From positions 20,708 through 84,707 of the forward strand of contig DATLNB010000022.1 of assembly GCA_035536995.1 (NCBI GenBank): a stretch of 64,000 nt of DNA, written 5' to 3'. Position 1 is the stretch's first letter. Every line of letters starts with the position of its first letter. Shown piece after piece: positions 26,662-34,768 of the stretch. The translations under genes were made by a program, and so were the position numbers. The DNA is from AV80 sp035536995 (GTDB lineage: Bacteria > Verrucomicrobiota > Verrucomicrobiia > Chthoniobacterales > UBA10450). Under the pieces are notes generated by a model. It was not told where the DNA came from. It ran no database searches and saw only the letters and a list, made by a program, of their open reading frames with translations.

Positions 26662-27017
26662 GGGGGCGCACTGGCTTCGACTCGTAGTTTGAAGCGCAGG
26701 CGGCATGTCGAGGATGGTTCGTTGGCCTCGTTAAAATCCGGACCAAAACAAATAAACGCAGATCACCAAGATCTCGCTCTCGCGGCTTAATTGACCGCGA
26801 TGTTCACGGTTGGACGCCTGCTACGGCCGGGAACATGGACAGCAGGCTAATTGTCTGGCGGAGCGACCGCGCCGGGCGGTGAAGGAATTTCGTGGACGCT
26901 CGGGGGCCGGCAGTGTGCCGGTGCAAAGCTTGGCCCCTTAAAACAAATCATCGGCTACACATGTAGAAGCTTGCGTTGATGGCTTCGGGGACAGGGGTTC
27001 AACTCCCCTCGCCTCCA
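26662..27017 (+). ncRNA. ssrA: Transfer-messenger RNA (tmRNA)
   Basis: One-piece tmRNA of about 356 bases that frees stalled ribosomes and tags their proteins for proteolysis. The tRNA-like part is complete: acceptor 5' strand GGGGGCG (26662-26668) pairs with CGCCTCC (27010-27016), including the G3-U70 wobble that alanyl-tRNA synthetase reads. The T-arm is AGGGG-TTCAACT-CCCCT, and the discriminator is A27017. CCA is not encoded. The early CTGGCTTCGACTCG matches the tmRNA consensus. The tag frame starts at GCA 26758 and ends at TAA 26788-26790, giving ADHQDLALAA after the charged Ala. The A-rich stretch before it fits the resume site. Two or more pseudoknot-like GC stems follow. Confidence 0.95.
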
Positions 27018-27209
27018 CTTCCTCCTCCCGGAAAACCTCGGCCAATTCAGGCCACGCCGATCCGCACCGCGGTTGGGCACCGGCAACCCACAACCTGCAT
27101 TGCACCGGCCGGTAGCGTGGGCGCCGACATCCATATCTGGTCCTCCAATCGTGGCACGCCCGTTGCTTATAGTAATTATAGTCAGAATAACAACTATAAA
27201 AAGCCGACC

Positions 27210-27755
27210 ATGAAAAAATCCCTTCTCTTCGCCGCTCTTTTCCTCTCCGTTGCCGCCTCATCCGCCTTCGCAGACGCCCTCCTCTTCACCGTCAACGCCA
27301 CCCCTTACGACCGTCAAATGGCCCGCATTCGCCCGGTTTTGACCGCCTCCAGCAAGGGAGCGAATTCGCAGGTCTCGATGGCCGTCGTGAATCAATGGAT
27401 GGCGGATCTCCGCTCCATCCCGTACGGCTTCACCACTTTCTGGAAAACGCCCGCGGAAGCGCAGTCCGGGGCGCCGGCCGATTGCAAAGCCAAAGCCGTC
27501 GCGCTTTACGAAAAAATGCAGGAGAACGGCGCGACCAATGTCCGCCTCGTCATCGGCAAGCGCACTGCCGCCAGCCGCCAGACGCACGCCTGGCTCGCCT
27601 GGGAGACGCACGGCGGGACCTACGTCCTCGACCCAACCTTCAACTGGACGGCTTGCACGACCTCGCAAGTGGGACGGAAAAATTATCAACCCCTCTACGC
27701 CTACGCCGGCGCAAAGAAATATCGGGCGGCCTCAACGCTCGTTGCGCAGAACTAA
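27210..27755 (+). CDS. Secreted transglutaminase-like protein
   Basis: 181 residues. Signal peptide MKKSLLFAALFLSVAASSAFA (residues 1-21). A Cys-His-Asp triad is visible in the order used by the transglutaminase/papain-like fold: Cys in 'GAPADCKAKAVALYEKM', His in 'RQTHAWLAWETHGG' and Asp in 'TYVLDPTFNW'. The fold family includes peptidases and amidases as well as cross-linkers; the substrate is unknown. The ATG at 27210 is chosen because the longer frame begins inside the tmRNA gene. A hairpin with a following T-rich stretch ends the unit at 27778. Confidence 0.82.
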   Translation: MKKSLLFAALFLSVAASSAFADALLFTVNATPYDRQMARIRPVLTASSKGANSQVSMAVVNQWMADLRSIPYGFTTFWKTPAEAQSGAPADCKAKAVALYEKMQENGATNVRLVIGKRTAASRQTHAWLAWETHGGTYVLDPTFNWTACTTSQVGRKNYQPLYAYAGAKKYRAASTLVAQN

Positions 27756-27777
27756 CCTTTCTGGAGTAGCCTGACTA

Positions 27778-27808
27778 GAGGGCGGCGCTCCCCCGGGAGG
27801 CCGCCCTC
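27778..27808 (+). terminator. Intrinsic terminator after the transglutaminase-like gene
   Basis: GAGGGCGGC (27778-27786) pairs perfectly with GCCGCCCTC (27800-27808); the loop GCTCCCCCGGGAG can itself pair. The tail GCTGCTTTTA follows. Position 23 bases after the stop fits a terminator. Confidence 0.8.
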
Positions 27809-27879
27809 GCTGCTTTTAAGGGCCTGAGCCGACTAACCGCGATTGCGCTCGGCGACTGGAGAGTTGATCATGCTCCTTT

Positions 27880-28251
27880 GTGCGCCGGATCGGGGAATTT
27901 CTCTTGGTTTGCCTCCTGGGTGTGACGTCATGCGTCTCGCTCGAGTCTCCGACGAAATCGGCTCTTGTGGGAGATTGGCATTATCGGGACGAGGTTCAAT
28001 CGTGCCATTACCGGTTTCGCTCTGACGGGCAGTTCTCTGGAGAGGTGACCAACCAAGGCAAGCTGGTTTCCAAGTTCACGGGTAAATGGTCGGTCCAGGG
28101 TATGGACCTCCTCTATGTTTACGCGAGCGATGCTTTCGGCCATATCCCGGCGGGTGCGACCGATCGGGATAGGCTGCTCGAGGTGCAAAAGGACTCGTTT
28201 TTGATTCAGGCAGCGGACGGGAGCCGGCGGCGTTACGAGCGGGGTCTCTAG
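27880..28251 (+). CDS. Small lipoprotein of unknown function
   Basis: 123 residues. The N-terminus 'GEFLLVCLLGVTSCVS' ends in a lipobox (VTSC), so probable lipid attachment. The mature part is beta-rich: 'LVGDWHYRDE', 'CHYRFRSDGQFSGEV', 'KFTGKWSVQGMDLLYVY' and 'FLIQAADGSRRRYER', a pattern of small lipocalin-like 'copper resistance/META-like' barrels. The family is not identified. It lies in a cluster of small secreted genes after the tmRNA. Confidence 0.72.
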   Translation: MRRIGEFLLVCLLGVTSCVSLESPTKSALVGDWHYRDEVQSCHYRFRSDGQFSGEVTNQGKLVSKFTGKWSVQGMDLLYVYASDAFGHIPAGATDRDRLLEVQKDSFLIQAADGSRRRYERGL

Positions 28252-28385
28252 AAACGTGTACAGGGGAAGTTTCTTGTCTTCGGAGCGAAACCCGAAGATA
28301 AAGCTTCCCAATAAAGCAGGATTGGTGCTATAACCACACCAATTGCCATAATTATTCGTAACGCGTCTCCCGACTGGTTGCCTCT

Positions 28386-28901
28386 ATGAAGAAGTTTTTT
28401 TATCGCTCCTTATATACCCTCACGACTGCCCTCCTTTTGCTCTCCACGACCGCCTGCCGCCAGCGGGTAATCCTCAACCCCGGCGAAAATGATCTGGTCG
28501 TCTTAAACGGGTGCGTTATCTCCGCCTGCAATTATCTCGCTGTGGTCAAAACACAGCACACCCTGGATCAAAACTTTTGGGCCAAAATCCTCCTCGTCCG
28601 TTTTGAGAATCATCCGGCCGGCCACGCGTATTGCGTCTGGGAAACCGAGGGAAATATCTACGGCTACGATCGGAACTCGGGCGCATTCCCAATTCCGGTT
28701 TACACCCGCGATCCACGCGCGATTGCCATCGTCCTGGCGCAAGAGCTTTCGCGGATCCTGAACGAGCCGATGGCGGTAAGCCGCGCGGAGTTCGTCAATG
28801 CCAATGAATCCGAGCTTTATACGTTCACTTCACTAGAGCAGGCCTCGCCTCCGACACCCATGGCGGTGTTCGTCCAGGCTCCGAGTCTGGTTAAGCCGTA
28901 G
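28386..28901 (+). CDS. Lipoprotein with possible cysteine-His-Asp core
   Basis: 171 residues. Lipoprotein signal with 'LLLLSTTACRQR' (lipobox TTAC). The core has Cys in 'VISACNYLAVV', His in 'PAGHAYCVWETEGNIYGYD' and Asp in 'GYDRNSG'. The spacing and the H-A-Y/W-x-V/A-W-E phrase echo the transglutaminase-like gene at 27210, so a distant shared fold is possible. No family is recognised with certainty. A perfect hairpin follows 16 bases after the stop. Confidence 0.75.
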   Translation: MKKFFYRSLYTLTTALLLLSTTACRQRVILNPGENDLVVLNGCVISACNYLAVVKTQHTLDQNFWAKILLVRFENHPAGHAYCVWETEGNIYGYDRNSGAFPIPVYTRDPRAIAIVLAQELSRILNEPMAVSRAEFVNANESELYTFTSLEQASPPTPMAVFVQAPSLVKP

Positions 28902-28909
28902 CTATCGCC

Positions 28910-28941
28910 AAAAAAAAGGCGCGATCGGTTAAGATCGCGCC
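28910..28941 (-). terminator. Hairpin with T-run on the minus strand
   Basis: GGCGCGATC (28918-28926) and GATCGCGCC (28933-28941) form a perfect stem with loop GGTTAA. Eight A residues precede it on the plus strand, so the T-run follows it on the minus strand, though all neighbouring genes are on the plus strand. It can still stop plus-strand transcription less efficiently. Confidence 0.7.
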
Positions 28942-29091
28942 GCGAAAGCCAAGGGAACGTAACGTAACTTTGGATTGAGTAGTGAGTTCCTGACTCGCAC
29001 CGATCTTAATAGCAATGGCTATGCCGCTTTCTGGGTCCTGCCCCGACCATTCGTAAAATACCGTCGGAGACGCCTTCGGAGGCGAAGAGTT

Positions 29092-30153
29092 GTGGTGGAT
29101 AAAGCAGGACCTTCGAATGCGGACTTAGCGGAGCTATTGGCCCGTAAATCTGAGACCGCTTCCGGAATCTTGGTTCGGGCTTATCGGCGCGCGGCCCGCA
29201 GCGCCTTTCTCTGGACCGAACGTGCGACCGATTTACTCGCCGCGGGCCGAGCGCTCACCGAATTGCACGGCGTCGGCCCGTTCCTGGCGCAGGAGATCCG
29301 CGGTTGGATCGAGGAGGGAGCTGCTGCGACTGTGCGCGCGCCGGCGATCCGGCGGGACTTTCTAACGCGAGCCGACGCACGGATTATTTTGTCCCGAGAT
29401 CCACGATGGGCGGCACGGCTTCGCGGCGATCTGCAAATGCATACGACCTGGAGTGACGGATCCGGGAGCGTAGCGGACATGGCCGATGCCGCGGAAGCGC
29501 GAGGCTACGATTACATCGCGGTCACCGATCATTCGAAAGGCTTGAAAATCGCGGGCGGAATTGATGAGGGCGCGCTGGCGGGGCAAGGGAAAGAGATTGC
29601 GAAGAGGAATCGGGTGAACCGGAGCGGGAAGCTAACGGTGTTGCGCTCGCTTGAGATGAATCTGAATCCACGTGGAGAGGGGGACATGGAGCCGGCGGCA
29701 TTGGCCCGGCTCGATCTCGTCCTTGGCGCTTTCCACTCCGCTCTTCGGACGAAGGAGGACCAGACCTCTCGCTATCTGGCGGCGGTCCGGAATCCGGATA
29801 TTCAGATTTTAGGTCATCCCCGCGGGAGGATTTACAATTTTCGGCTGGGACTCAAAGCCGATTGGCCTCGCGTTTTTGCTGCCGCCGCGAAACTCAACAA
29901 AGCCGTCGAGATCGACAGCTATCCGGACCGCCAGGACCTGAACGTGGCTCTGCTAAAGATCGCGCGGAAAGAAGGGGTTCGGATTTCTTTAGGCACCGAT
30001 GCGCACCATCCGGAACAGTTAGAATTCATCGAGCTTGGACTCGCGGCAGCGCTCAAGGCACGCATCCCGGCCGAACGCATCCTAAACTTTATGGATCTAG
30101 CCGCCTTGCGCGCCTGGGTCGAAAGCGTCAGGGCTGGAGCAAAGTCAGCCTAG
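29092..30153 (+). CDS. PHP-domain phosphoesterase, PolX C-terminal type
   Basis: 353 residues from GTG 29092, chosen because GGAGG (29078-29082) lies 9 bases upstream; the longer TTG form from 28975 has an odd Arg-rich lead. A helix-hairpin-helix region ('LTELHGVGPFLAQEIRGWIEEG') comes first, then the PHP domain: 'GDLQMHTTWSDGSGSV', 'YIAVTDHSKGLKIAGG', 'SLEMNLNPRGEGD', 'LVLGAFHSAL', 'ILGHPRGRIYN' and 'SLGTDAHHPEQLEF'. It matches the C-terminal half of bacterial X-family DNA polymerases without the polymerase palm. The first His of the HxH motif is Gln here. Role could be exonuclease or phosphatase. Confidence 0.87.
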   Translation: MVDKAGPSNADLAELLARKSETASGILVRAYRRAARSAFLWTERATDLLAAGRALTELHGVGPFLAQEIRGWIEEGAAATVRAPAIRRDFLTRADARIILSRDPRWAARLRGDLQMHTTWSDGSGSVADMADAAEARGYDYIAVTDHSKGLKIAGGIDEGALAGQGKEIAKRNRVNRSGKLTVLRSLEMNLNPRGEGDMEPAALARLDLVLGAFHSALRTKEDQTSRYLAAVRNPDIQILGHPRGRIYNFRLGLKADWPRVFAAAAKLNKAVEIDSYPDRQDLNVALLKIARKEGVRISLGTDAHHPEQLEFIELGLAAALKARIPAERILNFMDLAALRAWVESVRAGAKSA

Positions 30154-30776
30154 TCCTTCTTTACCGCCCCCCAGATCTTCTCGAGAAAACTCACACGTCC
30201 GGAGCCGACGTGGTAGAGCTCGTAATCCGCCGGATTCTTAAGGTAGTATTTTTGGTGATATTCCTCGGCCGGGAAGAAGGGCTGGATCGGGAGGATCTCG
30301 GTCACGATCGGCCGCGGGAATTTGCCTGATTTCGCGAGCTGTTCTCTGGAAGCTTCCGCGCTTTTCTTCTCCTCATCGTTGGCATAATAAACTGCCGCCT
30401 GATAGCTGAGGCCGACGTCATGGAACTGCCCGTCCGCCTGGGTGGGATTAATGTTGCGCCAGAAGATCTCGAGCAATTGCTCGTAGCTGATCTGGCCCGG
30501 ATCGTAGGTTACCTGGATCACTTCGCGATGTTTGGTCCGGTGACCGGACACTTTGTCATAGGTCGCGTCATCGGCGCTACCTCCGCTGTAGCCGACGACG
30601 GTTTTGACAACGCCTCTTGCCTTGTCGTATGGCGGTTGCATGCACCAAAAACAGCCGCCGGCGAAAATCGCGGTCTTCGTCGGTGAAGGACTTTCTTCCG
30701 CCGCTTTGGCGGGAAACGTGGCAAAGCATCCAACTGCTCCGAGCAGACAGATCGCCAACCGGTAAGACATTCGCAT
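30150..30776 (-). CDS. msrA: Peptide methionine-S-sulfoxide reductase A, exported
   Basis: 208 residues from ATG 30776. Reduces Met-S-sulfoxide in oxidised proteins. The catalytic Cys is in 'AIFAGGCFWCMQPPYDKARG', the MsrA hallmark GCFWC. The rest ('VVGYSGGSADDATYDKVSGHRTKHREVIQVTYDP', 'NPTQADGQFHDVGLSYQAAVYY') is typical. The N-terminus 'YRLAICLLGAVGCFATFPAKAAE' is a signal peptide, so this form works in the periplasm. The gene start is only 3 bases from the divergent trmB start at 30780, so promoters lie inside the neighbouring coding sequences. It overlaps the last bases of the PHP gene. Confidence 0.95.
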   Translation of the reverse strand: MRMSYRLAICLLGAVGCFATFPAKAAEESPSPTKTAIFAGGCFWCMQPPYDKARGVVKTVVGYSGGSADDATYDKVSGHRTKHREVIQVTYDPGQISYEQLLEIFWRNINPTQADGQFHDVGLSYQAAVYYANDEEKKSAEASREQLAKSGKFPRPIVTEILPIQPFFPAEEYHQKYYLKNPADYELYHVGSGRVSFLEKIWGAVKKD

Positions 30777-30779
30777 CGT

Positions 30780-31394
30780 ATGACGGCTCATGCGTTCAAC
30801 ATAGCAAGCGGGGCGGAGGTCGTCCCGGTCAATTGCTTCGAGCCGCTGGACCTTGAAGCTGTTTTCGCGCGGACCGCTCCGGTCGAGGTCGACCTGGGCT
30901 GCGCAGAGGGCTCATTTCTAGCCAGCCTCGCCGCGGCGAATCCGGAGCGGAACTTCCTCGGCATCGAAAAGCAAAAAGCGAGGATCAGGAGTGCCTGTCG
31001 CAAGATTGAGCAGCGTGGCCTAACGAACGCAAAGGTCCTCCGCTTCGAAATATCCCTTGCCCTGTCTGAATTGCTCGCAGGGGACTCCGTCACTGCCTTT
31101 CATCTCATGTTTCCCGATCCATGGCCAAAGCGGCGCCATTCCTCGCGTCGCCTCGTTACCGCGAAATTTCTGAGCCAGCTTAACCGCGCCCTCGTCGACG
31201 GCGGCCTGCTCCACGTTGCGACTGATGATCCGGCCTATTTCAGCCAAATTCGCGGCTATGCTGCTGCGGCCCCCAATTTCGTGGAAGTTCCATGGGCTTC
31301 ATCTCCGGCCATGAGCAAGTTCGAGAAGATGTTCACGAGTCGCGGAATCGCTATTCATCGGCTGTCGCTGCGAAAGATCTCCCCGGTCACATAG
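30780..31394 (+). CDS. trmB: tRNA (guanine-N7-)-methyltransferase
   Basis: 204 residues. Makes m7G46 in tRNA with S-adenosylmethionine. The SAM-binding motif is 'VEVDLGCAEGSFLASLAAANP', followed by 'FLGIEKQKARI' and the TrmB signature 'FHLMFPDPWPKRRHSSRRLV'. Length is close to the bacterial average. It is divergent from msrA with only 3 bases between starts. Its last 40 bases overlap the end of the convergent comEC gene (31355-31394), so the two genes cannot both be fully transcribed without antisense contact. Confidence 0.95.
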   Translation: MTAHAFNIASGAEVVPVNCFEPLDLEAVFARTAPVEVDLGCAEGSFLASLAAANPERNFLGIEKQKARIRSACRKIEQRGLTNAKVLRFEISLALSELLAGDSVTAFHLMFPDPWPKRRHSSRRLVTAKFLSQLNRALVDGGLLHVATDDPAYFSQIRGYAAAAPNFVEVPWASSPAMSKFEKMFTSRGIAIHRLSLRKISPVT

Positions 31395-33646
31395 CTCGTT
31401 GATTCCCAACGGTCCCGCGTGAAGCGAAGCTGAACGGCGCCGGTCTGGTCCTGGCGGAGCAGCTTTATATTTCGCGCCTGCAGCGCCTCCGCCCAATCCG
31501 GTTTAATTCGTTCGCTTTCCGGAAAATCACGCGACGTCGCTACGATCGCGTCCGGTTGAACGCGTCGGAGGAACTCGTCCGAACCGGAGACACCGGAGTG
31601 GTGCTGGCCTTTGATCAAAACGTTACAGCGGAGTTCGGGATAAGCGCGAAGGAGCGCCTGCTCGGTTTCAGCGCCGCTGTCGGAGACCAGGAGCGCACGC
31701 GGTCTTTGAAAAAGAAAAAGCTGCACCACGAGCGCCTGGTCATCAGCGCGATTTCCGCGAAAATTGGCGGGCGGAAAGAGTATCCGCGCCGTGATCTCGG
31801 GCGAAATCCGGATCTCGTGGCCGGCATGGCAGAGCTGGCGTGGACGTTTTTCGGCTGAGAGCCATTCATTGAATTTTCGGTGAGCCAGCGAACGATCTTC
31901 GCCGGCGGTGTCGATGAGGGTCCGGGGCCGAAAATCGATCATTGTGGCAATCGCGCCGCCGACATGCCCGGCGTCGCCGTGGGTCAGGACCAGTCCGTCC
32001 AGGCGATCTATGCCGCGGCTCCGCAGATAGCTGCGAAGGGTCCGCTCGTAATCACGCGCCGGGCCGGTGTCGAAGAGCCAGTCGCGCTTACCGGCGCGGA
32101 CATGGATCGCGGCGCCTCCGCGCAGATCGAGGACATTGATCTCGAGGTCGCTCTTCGGCGGGCGCGGATGTTCGACATAAAAATGCCCGCCAGGCATCTG
32201 GGCGAAGAAATGGACAGCGGCGAAGATCAGTTTCGTCAGCGCCCAATTCGCATTGTTGAAAACGACCGAAAGCCAGATCGAGACCGGCGCGGTAGCGAGC
32301 GACACAAGAGCGCTGGCCAGCACGAAAAACGCGATCGGCACGACGACCAGGTTCGCGCCAAGCGAGATCAGGGTCACAAGGTGGTAGTACCAGATCATGA
32401 GGGGCAGTGATCCGATCGACGCCGCGAAAGACACGGCGGTAGCCCGAGCCAGCGAGGTCAGGAATCGTTGGAACGCGCGCTGCCTCGCGGTGAAGAGGCT
32501 TCGAGGTAGAAAAGGATCCGGTGCAATCCACCGCCGGAGGAGGGCGAAGACTGGTTCGTTCAACAGGAGGATGGCAGCGACGACGCAAAACGAGAGTTGA
32601 AAGCCAACGGAAAACAGCTCCTGGCTGTTCCACGCCAGGATGATGACCGCGGCCGCCGCAAGGCCATTGAAGGAAAAGGCCGGGCGCTCGACAATAAAAC
32701 CTCCCATTAAAACCGCGGCCATCAAAGCTGCCCTGACGCTCGATGTATGCAGCCCGGTCACGGCCGCGTAGAAGAAAAGCAACGGGATGATTAGTGCCGT
32801 GGCCCATTTCGGCCGCAGGCGCAGAACAGGAGCAGCGAGCCAGAGAAGCTGCGCCATGATCCCGACATGCAGCCCCGAAACAGAAAACAAATGGAGCGTG
32901 CCCGTTTGCTGAAACGGCTCCTCGATGTCTTCGGGGCTTTGGTGCCGGAGTCCGAGCACCATCCCGTTGATTGCGCCGGTGACGTCCGGTGAATTTTCGA
33001 GGCCGCGCGAAAGAGCGTGTTGCATCCAGGTACGTGATTTTTGCGCGGCTCGCAGGATGTGGGCTCCGCCCCCGCGGCCGACCAGGGCGCCATTCTCAGG
33101 ATATCGGACGATCAACGCGCGATGAACGTCTTGTCGTTGTAAGTATGCTCTGGCGTCGAACTCACCAGGATTGCGCGGGCCCTCAACTTTTTCAGCGGTT
33201 CCAAAAAGCCGGACCGTGTCTCCGAACTCCACGGCGTACCGCCAGCGTGCGAGAAATTTTGCCCGACTGCGCCGCGCGTGCCCATCAATTTCAATCGATT
33301 CTGCCTGAAGGAGGAACGATGCCGAGCCGCGTTCTGACATCTTTGGCTCGCTGATCACAAGGCCTTCAATCGTGATCGGCCGAGGCTCCTCGCCGAGCGC
33401 TCGAGCCAAGTCCTGGCCGGGTGAGTCGATGGTCCGCTGACTGTGAAGAAAGTAGAAGCCAAGGCCGACAACGGCATACGTCAGCAAAGAGCGACGGATG
33501 AGCCACGCCGTCCCGCCAACACCCGCGAGCAGCAGCGCGAGGCCACCCCCATCGTAGGGCCATCTGTCCGCCACCAGAACGCCGAGCACCGCAGAAAGCG
33601 CGATTCCGAAAAAGGGCTGACGTGCCCACGCAACTTGCGGCTTCAC
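31355..33646 (-). CDS. comEC: ComEC/Rec2-family DNA uptake channel
   Basis: 763 residues. Inner-membrane channel for single-stranded DNA import. N-terminal hydrophobic segments and DUF4131 region ('ARQPFFGIALSAVLGVLVADRWPY') lead to the Competence domain ('INGMVLGLRHQSPEDIEEPFQQTGTLHLFSVSGLHVGIMAQLLW'). After more helices comes a C-terminal metallo-beta-lactamase domain with 'EINVLDLRGGAAIHVRAGKRDWLFDTG' and 'LDGLVLTHGDAGHVGGAIATM'. The metal motif HxDxDH is HGDAGH here, so the second Asp is lost. No other competence gene is in the window. It overlaps trmB by 40 bases. Confidence 0.93.
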   Translation of the reverse strand: MKPQVAWARQPFFGIALSAVLGVLVADRWPYDGGGLALLLAGVGGTAWLIRRSLLTYAVVGLGFYFLHSQRTIDSPGQDLARALGEEPRPITIEGLVISEPKMSERGSASFLLQAESIEIDGHARRSRAKFLARWRYAVEFGDTVRLFGTAEKVEGPRNPGEFDARAYLQRQDVHRALIVRYPENGALVGRGGGAHILRAAQKSRTWMQHALSRGLENSPDVTGAINGMVLGLRHQSPEDIEEPFQQTGTLHLFSVSGLHVGIMAQLLWLAAPVLRLRPKWATALIIPLLFFYAAVTGLHTSSVRAALMAAVLMGGFIVERPAFSFNGLAAAAVIILAWNSQELFSVGFQLSFCVVAAILLLNEPVFALLRRWIAPDPFLPRSLFTARQRAFQRFLTSLARATAVSFAASIGSLPLMIWYYHLVTLISLGANLVVVPIAFFVLASALVSLATAPVSIWLSVVFNNANWALTKLIFAAVHFFAQMPGGHFYVEHPRPPKSDLEINVLDLRGGAAIHVRAGKRDWLFDTGPARDYERTLRSYLRSRGIDRLDGLVLTHGDAGHVGGAIATMIDFRPRTLIDTAGEDRSLAHRKFNEWLSAEKRPRQLCHAGHEIRISPEITARILFPPANFRGNRADDQALVVQLFLFQRPRALLVSDSGAETEQALLRAYPELRCNVLIKGQHHSGVSGSDEFLRRVQPDAIVATSRDFPESERIKPDWAEALQARNIKLLRQDQTGAVQLRFTRDRWESTSYVTGEIFRSDSR

Positions 33647-33754
33647 GGTTCGAGGGGGGAAGCGGCGCTAACTCATCCCGATAGCTCCGTCTTGACCGGT
33701 GCGCGCCCCGAAAGCCTTTGATTCACCCTTTCCAGCTTATATGCTGGGGCCGCC

Positions 33755-34711
33755 GTGCCGATTCCTTTTTCGAAAAAAAGCCGAAGGAACGTCATTCGCC
33801 AGGCAAGCGAGAACGGCGCCGAGAACAAACGCTCTACCCGCGTCCGGTTGCGCCCTGAAAAGAACTGGCACAAGCGCAATTTCCTCACCGAAGTCCTGAT
33901 CCCGTCTCTTTTCACCAAGCGTTCGGGAGACCACGCCCGGCCGCACTTCCCCAAGATCGAGAAAGGCCAGATCGGGATCACCTGGATCGGGCACGCTTCC
34001 TTTCTGATCCAGACACACGAAGTCAACGTCCTGATCGACCCCATCTGGTCGAAGTGGTTGAAAGTCATTAAGCGGTTGAAGAAACCCGGATTCGAAATCC
34101 ATCACCTGCCATCAATCGATTTCGTTTTAGTAACTCACGCGCACTTCGACCATCTCGACCGGCGCACGCTCGCCAAAGTGGCGGCCGATCAACCGATCGT
34201 AGTTCCAATCGGGGTCGGCAATCTTGTCCATGATCTCGGGTTCAATATCGTTCATGAACTGGATTACTGGCAGACGGTGAAGCTCGGTCCGCTGGAGGTT
34301 TCGCTCACTCCTTGTGCGCATTGGGGTGCGCGTTTCCTGGCCGATTTGCACCGCGGCTTCGGCGGATTCGTAGTGAAAATGGATGGGCGTTCCATCTTTC
34401 ATTGTGGGGACAGCGCCTATTTCGACGGGTTCAAGGAAATCGGCGAGCGCCACGATATCGACGTCGCCCTGCTACCCATCGGGGCGTACGACGCGCCGAC
34501 CGGTCGCGAAGTCCACATGAATCCGGAGGAAGCTGTGCAGGCTTTTCTTGAGTTGGGCGGCAACACTCTTGTGCCGATGCATTACGGCAGCTTCCGTCTC
34601 GGCTACGAACCGCTCGACGAACCGCCGGCGCGTCTTTTAACAGCAGCCAGCGCCCACGGCATTGAACAGAAAGTGCGCGTCCTGACCGAAGGAACACCAG
34701 TGGTGTTGTAG
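33755..34711 (+). CDS. MBL-fold hydrolase, UlaG/NAPE-PLD type
   Basis: 318 residues from a GTG start. The zinc motif is intact: 'LVTHAHFDHLDRRTLAKV' (HxHxDH). Strands 'ITWIGHASFLIQTHEVNVLIDPIW', 'IFHCGDSAYFDGFKEIGERHDIDVALLPIGAYD' and 'NTLVPMHYGSFRL' match the beta-lactamase-like group of YtnP/UlaG and the N-acylphosphatidylethanolamine phospholipase D family (phosphodiesterase fold). The actual substrate is not deducible. It stands divergent from comEC and is followed at once by a palindromic repeat and a membrane-protein gene. Confidence 0.88.
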   Translation: MPIPFSKKSRRNVIRQASENGAENKRSTRVRLRPEKNWHKRNFLTEVLIPSLFTKRSGDHARPHFPKIEKGQIGITWIGHASFLIQTHEVNVLIDPIWSKWLKVIKRLKKPGFEIHHLPSIDFVLVTHAHFDHLDRRTLAKVAADQPIVVPIGVGNLVHDLGFNIVHELDYWQTVKLGPLEVSLTPCAHWGARFLADLHRGFGGFVVKMDGRSIFHCGDSAYFDGFKEIGERHDIDVALLPIGAYDAPTGREVHMNPEEAVQAFLELGGNTLVPMHYGSFRLGYEPLDEPPARLLTAASAHGIEQKVRVLTEGTPVVL

Positions 34712-34768
34712 GGCGTTTCTGTGAAACGCCGGGAGGGAAACGATCAGCTCGGTGTCAGGCACCTGACA
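34708..34768. repeat. Two stacked palindromes between MBL hydrolase and membrane-protein genes
   Basis: GGCGTTTC (34712-34719) pairs with GAAACGCC (34723-34730), loop TGT. A second palindrome TGTCAGGC/ACCTGACA spans 34753-34768. The first resembles one half of the GTAG-type elements (it begins GTAGGGCG). Both lie across the proposed start of the next gene. Confidence 0.65.

Noticed and set aside
27163..27200. Promoter with TTGCTT and TATAAA before the transglutaminase-like gene
   Set aside because: The two boxes are 26 bases apart, too far for a sigma-70 promoter. The region is AT-rich, but I cannot fix a promoter.
26976..27209. N-terminal extension of the transglutaminase-like gene upstream of 27210
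   Set aside because: It starts inside the tmRNA gene and has no homology-like features; the signal peptide begins at 27210.
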